This document shows, in pieces, positions 35,286-45,040 of a stretch of 56,435 nucleotides of DNA. A program made the position numbers and the translations under genes. How positions within the stretch are numbered: position 1 is the first letter of the stretch; every line of letters begins with the position of its first letter. This stretch comes from Planctomycetota bacterium (GTDB lineage Bacteria > Planctomycetota > UBA1135 > UBA2386), in NCBI GenBank assembly GCA_016795295.1, contig JAEUHP010000130.1, positions 1-56,435 of the forward strand. The letters run 5' to 3'. The notes below the pieces were generated by a model, which was not told the DNA's origin, did no database searches, and saw only the letters and a list, made by a program, of their open reading frames with translations.

Positions 35286-37006
35286 CGACCGAGGGCCGCG
35301 AGCACTCGCGCAACCACCTCACCGGCGGCGCATTCGCTCTTCTGCATGCCCTTGCGGATCAGGAACTCGACCTGGCCTTCGGCGGCTTTGCGGCCGACGA
35401 ACACTTGCACGGGGAAGCCGAGCAGTTCGTTGTCCTTGAACTTGGCGCCCGGGCTCATGGCGCGGTCGTCGAGGCAGGCGTCGACGCCTGCGGCCTTCAG
35501 GCCCTGGTAGAGGCGACCAGCCAATTCCTGCTGCTCGGCGCGCGCCGGGTCGAGCATCGCCACCACGCATTCGAACGGAGCGATCGCCGGGGGCCAGACG
35601 ATGCCTTTGTCGTCGAAGCTCTGTTCGACCGCGGCCGCCGGCGTGCGCGACACGCCGATGCCATAGCAGCCCATCACGAACGGCACCGGCTTGCCGCCCT
35701 GGTCCATGAAGGTGGCGCCCATCGCCTTCGAATACTTGATGCCGAGCTTGAAGATGTGGCCGACCTCGATGCCGCGCGCCTGTTGCAACGGCTGGCCGGA
35801 CAAGGGGCAGCCCTCGCCTGCGCGCGCTAGGCGCAGCTCCTTCCACGACGGCATGCGGCAGTCACGGCCGAGGTTGACGTCGAGGCAGTGGTAGCCGGTC
35901 TGGTTGCAGCCGACCAGCAGGTTGGTGCGGCCCTGCAGCGACTCGTCGGCCAGCAGCGGCACGTCCTCGGGCAGACCCACCGGCCCGGCGAAGCCGACTT
36001 CGGCGCCGGTCGCCGCCGTGATCTCCTCGTCGGTGGCCAGGCGCACCTTGAGCGCGTCGAGCGCGTTGGCCAGCTTGACCTCGTTGATCTCGAGGTCGCC
36101 GCGCATCATCACCGCGACCACCTTCTCCTTGTTCTTCCAGGTGACGTGGTAGAGCACGGTCTTGGCCATGCGTCCGGCGACCCAGCCGGGGAAGAACGCT
36201 TCGAGCTGCGCCACGGTCTTCACCCCGGGCGTGGCGATCTTCTGCAGCGGCCGCGGTTCGCCGCCCGCAGGCGCCTCGGGCAGGCGGCTCACCGCCTTCT
36301 CGACGTTCGCCGCGTAGCCACTGGCTTCGCAGTACAGGATCGCATCCTCACCGGAGTCGGCGATCACCATGAATTCTTCGCTGCCGGCACCCCCGATCGC
36401 ACCCGAGTCGGCCTGCACCACGGTGTACTTCACACCACAGCGCTCGAAGATGCGGCAGTAGGCATTGCGCATCTTCTGGTAGGCGGCGTCGAGACCACTC
36501 TGGTCCGCGTCGAACGAATACGCGTCCATCATGATGAACTCACGGCCGCGCATCAGACCGAAGCGCGGGCGGATCTCGTCGCGGAACTTGTCCTGGATCT
36601 GATAGCAGTTGACCGGCAGCTGCTTGTAGCTGTTGACCTGGGCGTTCACGTAGGCCGTCATCACCTCTTCGTGGGTCGGTCCGAGGCACATGTCGGAGCC
36701 TTTGCGGTCCTTCAGCGTGAACATGATGCCGTCGGTGACGTAACGGTCCCAGCGCCCCGAGGACACCCACAGCTCCTTCGGCTGCACGATCGGCAGCATC
36801 ACTTCGTTGGCGCCTTCGCGGTCGAGCTCCTCGCGCACGATCTGCGCGAACTTCTTCACCACGCGCCACATCAGCGGGGCGAAGGTGTAGACGCCGGCCG
36901 CAATCTTCACGATGTAGCCGCCGCGGGCGAGCAGTTTGTGGCTCGGGATCTCCGCGTCGGCGGGGTCGTCGCGCAGGGTCGAGATCAGGATCTGGGAGAG
37001 TCGCAT
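35282..37006 (-). CDS. proS: Prolyl-tRNA synthetase (bacterial type with editing domain)
   Basis: A 574-residue class IIa synthetase that charges tRNA-Pro. Motif 1 region begins PLMWRVVKKFAQIVREELD, motif 2 lies in YQIQDKFRDEIRPRFGLMRGREFIM, followed by MMDAYSFD. The INS (editing) domain occupies about residues 225-390. Motif 3 is VMGCYGIGVSRTPAAAVEQ. The C-terminal anticodon-binding domain ends about residue 570. ATG 37006 (MRLSQILISTLRDDP) is the canonical N-terminus. It leads a two-gene unit with the methyltransferase and is divergent from the serine hydrolase gene (88 bp). Confidence 0.97.
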   Translation of the reverse strand: MRLSQILISTLRDDPADAEIPSHKLLARGGYIVKIAAGVYTFAPLMWRVVKKFAQIVREELDREGANEVMLPIVQPKELWVSSGRWDRYVTDGIMFTLKDRKGSDMCLGPTHEEVMTAYVNAQVNSYKQLPVNCYQIQDKFRDEIRPRFGLMRGREFIMMDAYSFDADQSGLDAAYQKMRNAYCRIFERCGVKYTVVQADSGAIGGAGSEEFMVIADSGEDAILYCEASGYAANVEKAVSRLPEAPAGGEPRPLQKIATPGVKTVAQLEAFFPGWVAGRMAKTVLYHVTWKNKEKVVAVMMRGDLEINEVKLANALDALKVRLATDEEITAATGAEVGFAGPVGLPEDVPLLADESLQGRTNLLVGCNQTGYHCLDVNLGRDCRMPSWKELRLARAGEGCPLSGQPLQQARGIEVGHIFKLGIKYSKAMGATFMDQGGKPVPFVMGCYGIGVSRTPAAAVEQSFDDKGIVWPPAIAPFECVVAMLDPARAEQQELAGRLYQGLKAAGVDACLDDRAMSPGAKFKDNELLGFPVQVFVGRKAAEGQVEFLIRKGMQKSECAAGEVVARVLAALGR

Positions 37007-37094
37007 CGGGGCGGGAAGCCTAGCGACCGGGACCGCGCACGGGAACCGCACTACGCTGTTGACATGGGTCCGGCAGCGGCCCAACAGTGCCGCC

Positions 37095-38252
37095 ATGCGG
37101 CATTCGACCCTGCGCGCCACGGGCGGAGCGATGCTGGGGTGCGCCCTGGCGTGCGGCTGCACGTTCGTGCGCGCGGCCTATTGGAACGTGCCGACGCTGG
37201 ACACTTCGCAGCGCTTCGCCGCCCGGGAAGTGCCCGCCGCACCGGGGGCGCAACCGCTGCCGATCGCGCCCCGGGAGATCTCGCCCCCCGACCCGGAGCA
37301 GTTCGCCACGGCCACCGCAGCGCCGGGCCACGGCCCACGACCGGTGAGCCAGCGGTTCGACGCCTGGTTGCAGACCAACGACACCGTGGCCCTCTTGGTC
37401 GTGCATCGCGGCGCCATCGTCTACGAGCGCTACTTCGACGGGTTTCGCCCGAGCGCCTTGCTGCCCTCGTTCTCACTGGCCAAGACGGTGGCCGCGCTCC
37501 TGGTCGGCGCGGCGTTCACCGACGGTCTGATCGGCCCGCTCGACCGCCCGCTGCGCGAGTCCCTGCCCGAATTGCCAGCCGACTCGCCCTATGCCGACAT
37601 CACCACCGAGCACCTGCTGCGCATGACCTCGGGACTCGAGTTCGTCGAAGAGTCCTACGACGCGGCCGAGCTCTACTACACCGAGGACCTGGACCGCGAC
37701 ACACTGCATCGGCGTGCGGTGGCACGACCGGGCACCCGCTACAACTACTCGAGCCTCGACGTGCAGCTGCTCGGGGCGGTGCTGCGGCGCGCGCTCGCCG
37801 GCGAGACTCTGTCCAGCTACTTCGCCCGGCGCATCTGGCAGCCAATCGGGGCCGAGCACCATGCCACCTGGTCCCTCGACAGCACGCAGCGCGGGGTCGA
37901 GAAGTTCTTCGGCGGCTTCAACGCCACGGCACGCGACTACGCACGGCTCGGGCTGCTCTGCATGCAGGGCGGCATCCACGCGGGGCGACGCGTCCTGGCG
38001 GCCGAATGGGTGGCCGAAGCCTTGGCGCCCGAGCCGCTGGTCGACGCCGTGACGACCAGTGACGGGCGCGTCCGGCGCAGCCGGTACCAGTGGTTCTTGC
38101 CCACCTCGGGCACGGCGTTCTTCGCCAAGGGCTACCTGGGCCAGTACCTCTACGTCGACCCGGCCCACGAACTGGTGGTGGTGCGGTTCGGCCGCAGCCA
38201 CGGCCAGGCCGACTGGTTGGCGGTGTTCACCGCGATCGCCGCCAGCCTTTGA
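37095..38252 (+). CDS. Lipoprotein serine hydrolase of the class C beta-lactamase family
   Basis: A 385-residue serine-active-site hydrolase. The N-terminal signal ends in a lipobox (LACGC), suggesting a membrane-anchored protein. Nucleophile motif SxxK is PSFSLAKTVAALL, the YxN motif is TRYNYSSLDVQLLG, and the closing block is FAKGYLGQYLYVDPAHELVVVRFG. The arrangement matches beta-lactamase-related esterases/amidases (6-aminohexanoate-dimer hydrolase, EstB). The substrate is unknown. Its start at ATG 37095 puts the hydrophobic signal within 20 residues. Confidence 0.87.
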   Translation: MRHSTLRATGGAMLGCALACGCTFVRAAYWNVPTLDTSQRFAAREVPAAPGAQPLPIAPREISPPDPEQFATATAAPGHGPRPVSQRFDAWLQTNDTVALLVVHRGAIVYERYFDGFRPSALLPSFSLAKTVAALLVGAAFTDGLIGPLDRPLRESLPELPADSPYADITTEHLLRMTSGLEFVEESYDAAELYYTEDLDRDTLHRRAVARPGTRYNYSSLDVQLLGAVLRRALAGETLSSYFARRIWQPIGAEHHATWSLDSTQRGVEKFFGGFNATARDYARLGLLCMQGGIHAGRRVLAAEWVAEALAPEPLVDAVTTSDGRVRRSRYQWFLPTSGTAFFAKGYLGQYLYVDPAHELVVVRFGRSHGQADWLAVFTAIAASL

Positions 38253-38260
38253 ACAGTCCC

Positions 38261-38276
38261 GCCCGCGCTCGCGGGC
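38261..38276 (+). terminator. Possible terminator hairpin after the serine hydrolase
   Basis: GCCCGCGCTCGCGGGC can form a 5-6 bp G-C stem about 8 bp after the stop. No T-run follows. It lies between convergent genes. Confidence 0.35.
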
Positions 38277-38376
38277 GGCGCCGCTCAGGATCTCGCGAGA
38301 ATCGCTGCAACGCGGGGAACGGCGGCGGGCGGAGCGACCTGGGTCGCACCCGCCCGCCACGCGCACCCTATGCCGC

Positions 38377-40098
38377 TCACCAGTGGAACGGGAAGAACTC
38401 GGCAGCGTCCGAGTAGCTGGTGCCGTAGCGGCCGTCGAGCACCATCCACTGCGCATAGAACGGAATGCCGAGCATGCCCGGATTCAGCGTCACCGGCTGC
38501 TGGTAGGTGCCAATGCCCTGCGCGTTGGTCGGGTTGGCCGGCAAGATCGCCACGATCAAGTCGACGAACACCGGCGGCGTGCTGAAGATCGGCGCGGCGC
38601 CGATCATCAGGAACGCAGCCGCGTTCGGCGGGGCGTCGCCGACACCGACCTTGAACCAGGACGGCCCACCGTTCGGCAGAATCTGCGGCGGCGAGTTGGC
38701 GATGATCTCAGGGGTCAGGAACCCACCCGGGGCGGGCGTGCCGAAGCCGTACTCATTGGCTTCGAAGCCGTGGACTTCGCTGTAGAGCTGCGGACGATCG
38801 AACGGGAACTGCTCGGCCGCAACCCGCGGATCGGTCAGGGCGTTGAACAAGAAGTCCGCCAGCGCTGCGCGGTCGGCGGGCGACAGCGGACCGGTGCCGA
38901 GCGGGGGCGGCTCCGCCTCGTAGAAGCGGATCAGGTCGCTCTGGCTGGCGACGAACACACGCGTGCTGCCGTCACCGCCGTGGCCGGTGCTGGTCCACTT
39001 GGTGTGCAGACCGAGGTTGCGCAGGGTTGGCGTCTTGCGCCGCACCGGTGCGATGTTGATGCTGTGGCTCTGGCCGTCGGAGAAGGCGTTGTCGAACGGA
39101 TCGACGAGAGGACCGCCCGGTCCGGCGAGCTGGGGGTTGCCAGTGGCCGAGTGGCAGCGGAAGCAGCCCGCGCGATCCATGATCGCGAAGCCGCGCTGCT
39201 GCTGCCGCGTCATGCGGCCGATGTCGATCGGCGCCTGGTCCGGGATCAGCATGCGGTGGTAGTTGGCCAGCGCCGCCGCGAAGCGTTCGCGGGTCACGCC
39301 GCCGCCGGAGTTGAGGGCCGGGTTCGAATGGCCGTTGAACACGATGTCGAAGATCTTCGAGTAGGGCGCCCCCATCGACGTGATCCACTGGATGTCCGGC
39401 GGGATCGTCGACGGATCCACCATCGCCAGCGGGAAACTGTCGTTGAGCTTGCTCTGCAAGAAGCCACTGCTCCAGTCGAGCCCTTCGTGACCCATCTCGA
39501 CGTCCGAGAGTGGCGGGCCGACGGCGAGGTCTTCGAGCGCGGCCCAATCGTCGAACAGCGGCAATTGGTTGCCGAAGCCGTCGTCGAAGTCCGGCCCGGC
39601 GCGCATGTCCCAGAACAGGCGCTCGAACACGTAAGCGCCGATCATCGTCGGCGGAGTGACCTCGGTCACCGAACGAGCGATCTGCGGCGACGGGTTGGCC
39701 AGGAAGCCGTAGTCGACCGTGCCGAACTGGCTGACCGCTTGCGGGATCACACCGAATGCGCCGAAGTTGCCGTTCGCTGCCACGGCACCCTGCCGGCCAT
39801 CGACGCCACCGAACTTGGATTCGTGGCAGGTACCGCAGGACACCGTGTTGTCGACCGAGACCTGTTCGTCCCAGAACAGCGTCTTGCCGAGCTGGGCGAC
39901 CATGTCGCGCTGGGCGATGTCGGCGGGGTTGGCCGTGCTGCGCACGAACGGGTTGCCGTCCGGCGCCGCAGGATGCGGCCAGTTCGACACGTCCGGCGGC
40001 TCACCGATCAGGCCGTTGACGTGCTGCCGCTGCGCGCTGGCGGCGGCGGTGAGTCCCAGGCAGGCGACGGCGCCCAGGACGAGGTTGACGAGGTTCAT
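38377..40098 (-). CDS. Secreted di-haem cytochrome c peroxidase-family protein
   Basis: A 573-residue exported protein with a signal peptide (VLGAVACLGLTAAASA). Two haem c sites are visible: CGTCH at 88-92 and CFRCH at 312-316, with an interhaem segment including TPTLRNLGLHTKW, matching the bacterial CcpA/MauG family. Family members reduce hydrogen peroxide or oxidise protein cofactors in the periplasm. Residues about 450-573 are an extra C-terminal part ending in LNPGMLGIPFYAQWMVLDG and AAEFFPFHW, which resembles the C-terminal modules of secreted planctomycete proteins. An upstream promoter (TTGACT-16-TAGGAT) is seen. Confidence 0.9.
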   Translation of the reverse strand: MNLVNLVLGAVACLGLTAAASAQRQHVNGLIGEPPDVSNWPHPAAPDGNPFVRSTANPADIAQRDMVAQLGKTLFWDEQVSVDNTVSCGTCHESKFGGVDGRQGAVAANGNFGAFGVIPQAVSQFGTVDYGFLANPSPQIARSVTEVTPPTMIGAYVFERLFWDMRAGPDFDDGFGNQLPLFDDWAALEDLAVGPPLSDVEMGHEGLDWSSGFLQSKLNDSFPLAMVDPSTIPPDIQWITSMGAPYSKIFDIVFNGHSNPALNSGGGVTRERFAAALANYHRMLIPDQAPIDIGRMTRQQQRGFAIMDRAGCFRCHSATGNPQLAGPGGPLVDPFDNAFSDGQSHSINIAPVRRKTPTLRNLGLHTKWTSTGHGGDGSTRVFVASQSDLIRFYEAEPPPLGTGPLSPADRAALADFLFNALTDPRVAAEQFPFDRPQLYSEVHGFEANEYGFGTPAPGGFLTPEIIANSPPQILPNGGPSWFKVGVGDAPPNAAAFLMIGAAPIFSTPPVFVDLIVAILPANPTNAQGIGTYQQPVTLNPGMLGIPFYAQWMVLDGRYGTSYSDAAEFFPFHW

Positions 40099-40224
40099 GG
40101 CTTCTTCCGAGTTCCCTTGGGTCCTTCACCCGGAATCCGTCGAAGGGCGGCGACGGAGTCCAAGACCGGGGGGAGCTGGACCTTTTCCTCTCCCGTGCTG
40201 CGCATGCAGCTTCCGGCGGACCGG

Positions 40225-40252
40225 ATCCTAGCTACTGTGCGTAGGAAGTCAA
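40225..40252 (-). promoter_or_regulatory. Sigma-70-like promoter for the cytochrome c peroxidase gene
   Basis: On the minus strand TTGACT (40252-40247) and TAGGAT (40230-40225) are separated by 16 bp, close to the consensus -35 and -10 boxes. The predicted start, near 40218, leaves about 120 bases of leader before ATG 40098. The rest of the 267-bp intergenic region shows no gene. Confidence 0.55.
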
Positions 40253-40365
40253 GGCCGAGTTCGTAGGCGTGACGCAGCCCGTCCAGCACCGCGCGCCCAC
40301 TTGGCATTCGGCCAGGCCGGACGCCGCGGAGCCCCAAGGACCGGCACCGCCTCCCCCGGCCTGGA

Positions 40366-42720
40366 TCAACGCAGCGTCAGGTCGATCGTGTCGCTCAACG
40401 CAACCGAGCCCAGGCACGGCCCGCCCGAGAAGGCGAAGCCCTGCACCGACAGGGTGATCCCGGCGAACACCGCGCTCCCGGGCAGCGTCAGGTTGTAGGT
40501 GTCGCCGAGCAACGCGCTGCCATCGACGCCCATCGTGCAACTGGGGCAGGCCGGGGTCCACTGGGTTGCCGGCAAGCCCACGAGCACACCCAGCAAGGAC
40601 GGCGCCCCGGCGACCTGGAACTGCGTCGTCTCGCCGACCGAACCAAGCCCGCTGGTGCGTGCCAAGGTGACGTTGCCGCAGCCGGTCGGGCGGGTGCCGA
40701 TGATGGCCGGACCACTGCCTCGGTAGGCCTGCAGGAACACCGTCGACGTGGCCGCCTCGTCCCGCTCTTCGACCACGGCGTAGCCGAGTGTGTGCTGCCC
40801 GGTGCAGCTGTAGACCGACGCGATGCTGGGGCTGCGCTCGGGTTGGCTGGACGCCACCAGCACCGAGCTCTCGTGCACGGCCAGGGTCGCGCCCTCCCGC
40901 GCCACCAGGATGGCCCGCACGTCCCAATCGAGGGTCGAGCTGCCGAACAGATAGTGGTGGGCCACCGCGAAGCGCACGCCGTCGCAGTCGACGCTCGGCG
41001 CGGCCTGCGGCCAGGCGGTTGGCACCGCCGGTGCCATCTGCGACAGGTTGGCGTGCGCCACGACCGAGCCGGCGTGCGTCAGCAGCGTGGCGGCGATCTG
41101 CCCGTTGCCGGCCGTGGTGCGCTCGTAGGCGACCAGGAAGTGCCGCAGGCCACTGGCCGCGGTCGGCGAACTGGCCCGCGGCCGCTGGTCGTTCGCGATG
41201 CCGGTGGCGATCGGGAACGTGTTGTTGCCGTTCACCGGACGCACCTGCCCGTCCCAACTCAGCAGGGCACCGTGCACGTCTTCGTCGCCCACGCCGAACG
41301 TCTGCTGGAACACCACCAGGAAGCGCTGGTCGGCGAACGGCGGCGGTCCGTCCGCCTTGGCGATCGAGGGCCAGCTCTGGTTGGCGCCGGAGTTGGCGAC
41401 CATGGTCGGCGCGGCCGCGCGCAACTGCCCGTCGAAGGTCACCTGCTTCATGTGGATGTCGTGGTCGGTGGCGCTGAAGACGCGTTCCCAGACCACGGTG
41501 AAGTAGGTCGGGCCAGCCAGCGCCGGGTCACCACCGACGTCCGGACGCACCTTGTCACCGGTCGCGTGGTTGGCCACCGAAGCCCGTTCGACGTCGAACT
41601 GCGCCGTGGCCAGCGCACCAGCGGCCTCCAGCACGCGCCCGCCGATCCAGAACGGCGCCACGTCGTCGACGCTCACCTGGGCGACCACCAGATTGCGGTG
41701 GTAGAGCTGCAGGTTGGCGATCGCCGGCCGCTGCCAGACCAGGCCGGTGAGATCGACCGCGACCAGACTGCCGACCAGGGCACCGGCCGGCGAGAGGCGC
41801 TGCACCAACACGTCGGTGTCGTTGGCCGCGAACCGCGACTCGTAGACCACCATCCAGGTCTGATCCTGGCTGTCCCACACCAGGTCGGCGTTCGACAGGT
41901 CGAGATTCGAAGTCGCCGCCACGGTGTTCGAAACCAGCGGGTCGACCACCAGCGGCAGCGCCGCCTGTTCGACGAACCAGGCCGGCACCGTGATGGCGAT
42001 CGCGCCATCGCGCAGGGTCGTGAGCGCCGGCACCCGATCGCCGCGGGCGTCGATCGCCACGGCGGCGCCGTAGTGGATCGCGCCGTCGGCGAACTGCAGG
42101 CCGCCGTCGGCCGACACACCGCCGGCGGCGTCCACGGCGATCACCAGTTCCAACGCGCCGCGCGCCGGCAACTCGGCGAACGTGAAGGCCTGTTCCACTC
42201 CGCCGCGGCCCAGCGCCACGGACTCGACCACCCCGCCGCGCGACCAGCGCACTTCGTGCGCGTGCAGTTCGGGGGTGGCGTCGCCAACCGCGAGCGCGCG
42301 ACCGCCGACCTGCACTTCCTGCAGGCGGAACGTCGCGTGCGGGGCGGGCAGCGTGGCCGCCGCCGGCGCGGCGAAGAACTCGAAGCCGCGGCGATCGAAA
42401 CCCGCCTTGTAGTTCGCGCCACGCACCCAGTGCTCGCCCGCGCGTGGTGTGTCGACCAGCAGCGACGTCGCGAGCTGCTCGCGCAGGGCCGCCGCCACGG
42501 CACCCGTGCGCAGGCCGGCGGGCGCCTTGGCGGCGAACGGAGCCGCCGCCGGCTGTGCCGCGGGCACGGCCGAGTCCGCATCCGGGGCCGTCTTGGCGAC
42601 CGGCTCCGCAGCGGTTTTCCAGTCCCCGGTCACCGGTGGCAGCGGCATGGGTTTGGCGGGCGAAAGGCCCTGGGCGGTGACACCGGCCCCGAGCACGAAC
42701 AACGACAACAGGCTTCTCAT
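40366..42720 (-). CDS. Large secreted protein with planctomycete-type C-terminal module
   Basis: A 784-residue protein with a signal peptide (MRSLLSLFVLGAGVTAQG). Residues about 25-60 are an Ala/Pro-rich linker, then beta-rich domains to about 660 with no enzymatic motif I recognise. Segments such as DLVWDSQDQTWMVVYESRF and PTYFTVVWERVF recur about every 60-70 residues, which suggests tandem beta-propeller blades. The last about 110 residues start TGCGNVTLARTSGLG and end GSVALSDTIDLTLR with Cys pairs, matching the end of the protein at 20351-21724. It is divergent from the 42892 gene. Confidence 0.78.
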   Translation of the reverse strand: MRSLLSLFVLGAGVTAQGLSPAKPMPLPPVTGDWKTAAEPVAKTAPDADSAVPAAQPAAAPFAAKAPAGLRTGAVAAALREQLATSLLVDTPRAGEHWVRGANYKAGFDRRGFEFFAAPAAATLPAPHATFRLQEVQVGGRALAVGDATPELHAHEVRWSRGGVVESVALGRGGVEQAFTFAELPARGALELVIAVDAAGGVSADGGLQFADGAIHYGAAVAIDARGDRVPALTTLRDGAIAITVPAWFVEQAALPLVVDPLVSNTVAATSNLDLSNADLVWDSQDQTWMVVYESRFAANDTDVLVQRLSPAGALVGSLVAVDLTGLVWQRPAIANLQLYHRNLVVAQVSVDDVAPFWIGGRVLEAAGALATAQFDVERASVANHATGDKVRPDVGGDPALAGPTYFTVVWERVFSATDHDIHMKQVTFDGQLRAAAPTMVANSGANQSWPSIAKADGPPPFADQRFLVVFQQTFGVGDEDVHGALLSWDGQVRPVNGNNTFPIATGIANDQRPRASSPTAASGLRHFLVAYERTTAGNGQIAATLLTHAGSVVAHANLSQMAPAVPTAWPQAAPSVDCDGVRFAVAHHYLFGSSTLDWDVRAILVAREGATLAVHESSVLVASSQPERSPSIASVYSCTGQHTLGYAVVEERDEAATSTVFLQAYRGSGPAIIGTRPTGCGNVTLARTSGLGSVGETTQFQVAGAPSLLGVLVGLPATQWTPACPSCTMGVDGSALLGDTYNLTLPGSAVFAGITLSVQGFAFSGGPCLGSVALSDTIDLTLR

Positions 42721-42891
42721 GACAGTGGTTGGGAAGGGCGGGCCGGCGGCGACGTGCCGCACTGGCCCGGTATGGGTCGAAGGGAGTGCCGACCACCGCC
42801 CGTCACACCCGTCCGAGAAAATCTGCGCTTCGCGCGCGCCCGGCCCAGCACCTTCACCCATTCCCCCCAAAGCGTCGATGGAGCCGGTACC

Positions 42892-43971
42892 ATGGGCAGC
42901 TGCGCCATCCTGTGGGCCGCGCTCCTCGCGCCCCAACACCCCCCCGACCTGCCGGTCTTGCACCGCGAACTGGTGCTGGTCGGCGATCCGGCCAGCACCC
43001 CTTGGTCCGACTTCGGCCTCGGCGATGGCGGCACCAAGCCGCCGGACCCGAACGGCATGCGCTGGGCACCGGACGATGGCCTCGTGAGCCCCGGCGGCGT
43101 GCGCATCGACTGCCGCGCCGTGGGCGTGAAGTTGACGTTCCCGTCGGGCCGCGAACTGCTGTTCGCCGGCGATGGCTGGCTGCACCTGCGCGACGAAGCG
43201 CGCGGTGGGCCGTGCCCACACGGGGCCGAACTGTGGCTCGGCGACGGCAGCCGCCTGCAGGTGCGTTTGCAGCCAGGGGCGTCGCCGTCGGTTCGCGACG
43301 TGGCGTTGGTGTGGCATGGGCAGGCCGCGGTGCCGTGGCAGCGCGGCGCACCGGCGCGCAGCATCACCCGGGCCAGCGCCTGGGCCGGCGTGCGCCTCGC
43401 CTGCTTCGGCGACGGCGGGGAAGTGTTCCGCACCATTGCGCTTGGCCCATTGCTGGTGCTCGACCGGCTGCTGGTCCCGGCGGATCGCGAACCGCGCGTA
43501 CCCCGCCAGCGGCTCGCGGTGGCCACCACGGCAGTACTCGAGGCGCTGCAACGGCTGCCGCGCCTGCACACCGGCACCGAAACCCCGCTGCGCGCCGCCG
43601 CCGAGGCCCTGCGCACCCTGGCCGAAGCCAGCGCCATGGTGCTGCCCGAAGGTGCCGAACTGCCGCGGCTCGAGAGCGCCGCGTTGCGTTGGGGGCTCGG
43701 CGGCGGCTGCGAACTCGGGCTCGACCTCGACGCCGACCGCGGTCCGCTGCTGCAACTGTTCGCGCCGGGCGCCACTCGCTCGATCGTCGAGTGGACGCTC
43801 ACCGATCCGAGCGCGGCCTACCTGACCAATCCGTTCGACACCGCGCCGGGGGCCTCACGCTGGCACGGCCACGGCGTGCGGCTCGCGGCGGCGTTCCCGC
43901 AGCAACAAGCACGGCTCGAGCTGTACGAACGCAGCCTGGCGCTGCCGGTGCTGCGCCGGCTGCGGCGCTGA
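42892..43971 (+). CDS. Hypothetical protein, possibly secreted
   Basis: A 359-residue protein of unknown family. It starts with a short hydrophobic segment (MGSCAILWAALLAPQ), a weak signal or lipobox-like N-terminus. The body contains beta-rich stretches such as GRELLFAGDGWLHLRDEA and AELWLGDGSRLQVRLQ, and an internal helical region with many Ala and Glu (residues about 205-265). I see no catalytic motif. The ATG at 42892 is the first plausible one; coding potential is supported by codon use and by the absence of a competing gene on the other strand here. Confidence 0.6.
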   Translation: MGSCAILWAALLAPQHPPDLPVLHRELVLVGDPASTPWSDFGLGDGGTKPPDPNGMRWAPDDGLVSPGGVRIDCRAVGVKLTFPSGRELLFAGDGWLHLRDEARGGPCPHGAELWLGDGSRLQVRLQPGASPSVRDVALVWHGQAAVPWQRGAPARSITRASAWAGVRLACFGDGGEVFRTIALGPLLVLDRLLVPADREPRVPRQRLAVATTAVLEALQRLPRLHTGTETPLRAAAEALRTLAEASAMVLPEGAELPRLESAALRWGLGGGCELGLDLDADRGPLLQLFAPGATRSIVEWTLTDPSAAYLTNPFDTAPGASRWHGHGVRLAAAFPQQQARLELYERSLALPVLRRLRR

Positions 43972-44076
43972 GCGGTCCGCGCGCCGGGCGCGCCGGGTGT
44001 CCGCAACTGCCCAGTGCCAGCGCTGCGGCCTGCAGCCGTCGTGCGGCATCCTGGCGGCACTCGCCGCACCGCGGCA

Positions 44077-45039
44077 TCACTTGCGCCGCGCAGCAGCTTC
44101 GCGGGCGCTGGGCGCCCGGTGTTCGCGCAGCGCCGCCACCACCGCGGCATCCGCCGTGTCGGTGGCGTCGAGACGCAACAGCAACTGCAACGCGGAGTCC
44201 GTGTTGCTGGCGCCGATCGCCAACAGCACCGCCGCACGATCTCCGGGATCGCGCAGCTGTTGCAAACGCTGCTGCAGGACCAGCGTGGCGTTCTCGCCTT
44301 CCAGCAGTTTGCCGATGCGGCCGACCACGCGCGCGTACTCGGCGTCGCGCACCGGCCCGAGCGACACGGCCAACGTGTCGAGCAAGCCGACCACGCGCTG
44401 TTCGGCGGCGAGCTCGGCCAACGCGATCTTGTGGTCGATCTGGTCGACTTCGCCACTGGCGCGCGCGACCAGCTGGCTCCACTGCACGGGCTGCAGCGCC
44501 GCGCGCAGATCGCCGCGTTCGGCGAGGCACCGGGTCGCCTCGACCGCCAGCGGGCCCTTGCCCGTGCTGGCCATCCGCGCCAGAGCCGCCGCGGTGTCGC
44601 TGGGGCGCGCCCCCGCATCGGCCGCCGCCAGCAGCGCGGCGAACGCCACCACCGGGTCGCGGTCGAGGTCGGCGCCGACCAAGGGGCAGCTGCCGGCCCA
44701 GCCGACCAGCTTGAAGTACGGACCGTTGCCGGCCGGCAGGCCGAGCCGCGCCGCCGCCGCCGAAGCGTCCTGCAGGCAGTAGAGCCGCGATTGGCGCAGC
44801 ACCGGCCGGTTGTGCATGGCCAGGTTCGGCCAGTCGAGCACCGTCACGGTGCTCTGACCGTCGGCACCGCGCACCGAACGCAACACCTGGATCCGATGCA
44901 GGTCGACCTGTTCGTCGTGAGCGGTCTTGCCGAGATCGCGACCGACCAGCACCGCGTCCGCGTGGCCGATGCCGAGACGGAGTTCCTGTGCCGGCAGAGC
45001 CGCGAGCAGAACCACCAGAGAAGAGAGGAGCGTGCGCAT
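44077..45039 (-). CDS. Secreted protein of unknown function
   Basis: A 320-residue protein with a signal peptide (MRTLLSSLVVLLAALPAQ). After a beta-rich N-terminal part (VLVGRDLGKT, VTVLDWPNLAM, GPYFKLVGWAGSCPL) the second half is helical with Ala/Leu/Arg repeats (for example AAALARMASTGKG and DRAAVLLAIGASNTDSAL) that resemble HEAT-like units. It begins one base after the stop of the metzincin-like gene, so the two are probably cotranscribed and possibly act together. Confidence 0.7.
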   Translation of the reverse strand: MRTLLSSLVVLLAALPAQELRLGIGHADAVLVGRDLGKTAHDEQVDLHRIQVLRSVRGADGQSTVTVLDWPNLAMHNRPVLRQSRLYCLQDASAAAARLGLPAGNGPYFKLVGWAGSCPLVGADLDRDPVVAFAALLAAADAGARPSDTAAALARMASTGKGPLAVEATRCLAERGDLRAALQPVQWSQLVARASGEVDQIDHKIALAELAAEQRVVGLLDTLAVSLGPVRDAEYARVVGRIGKLLEGENATLVLQQRLQQLRDPGDRAAVLLAIGASNTDSALQLLLRLDATDTADAAVVAALREHRAPSAREAAARRK

Positions 45040-45040
45040 G

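Noticed and set aside
40792..42891. N-terminal extension of the 42892 gene
   Set aside because: The frame stays open only as antisense to the secreted protein. Real coding look begins at ATG 42892.
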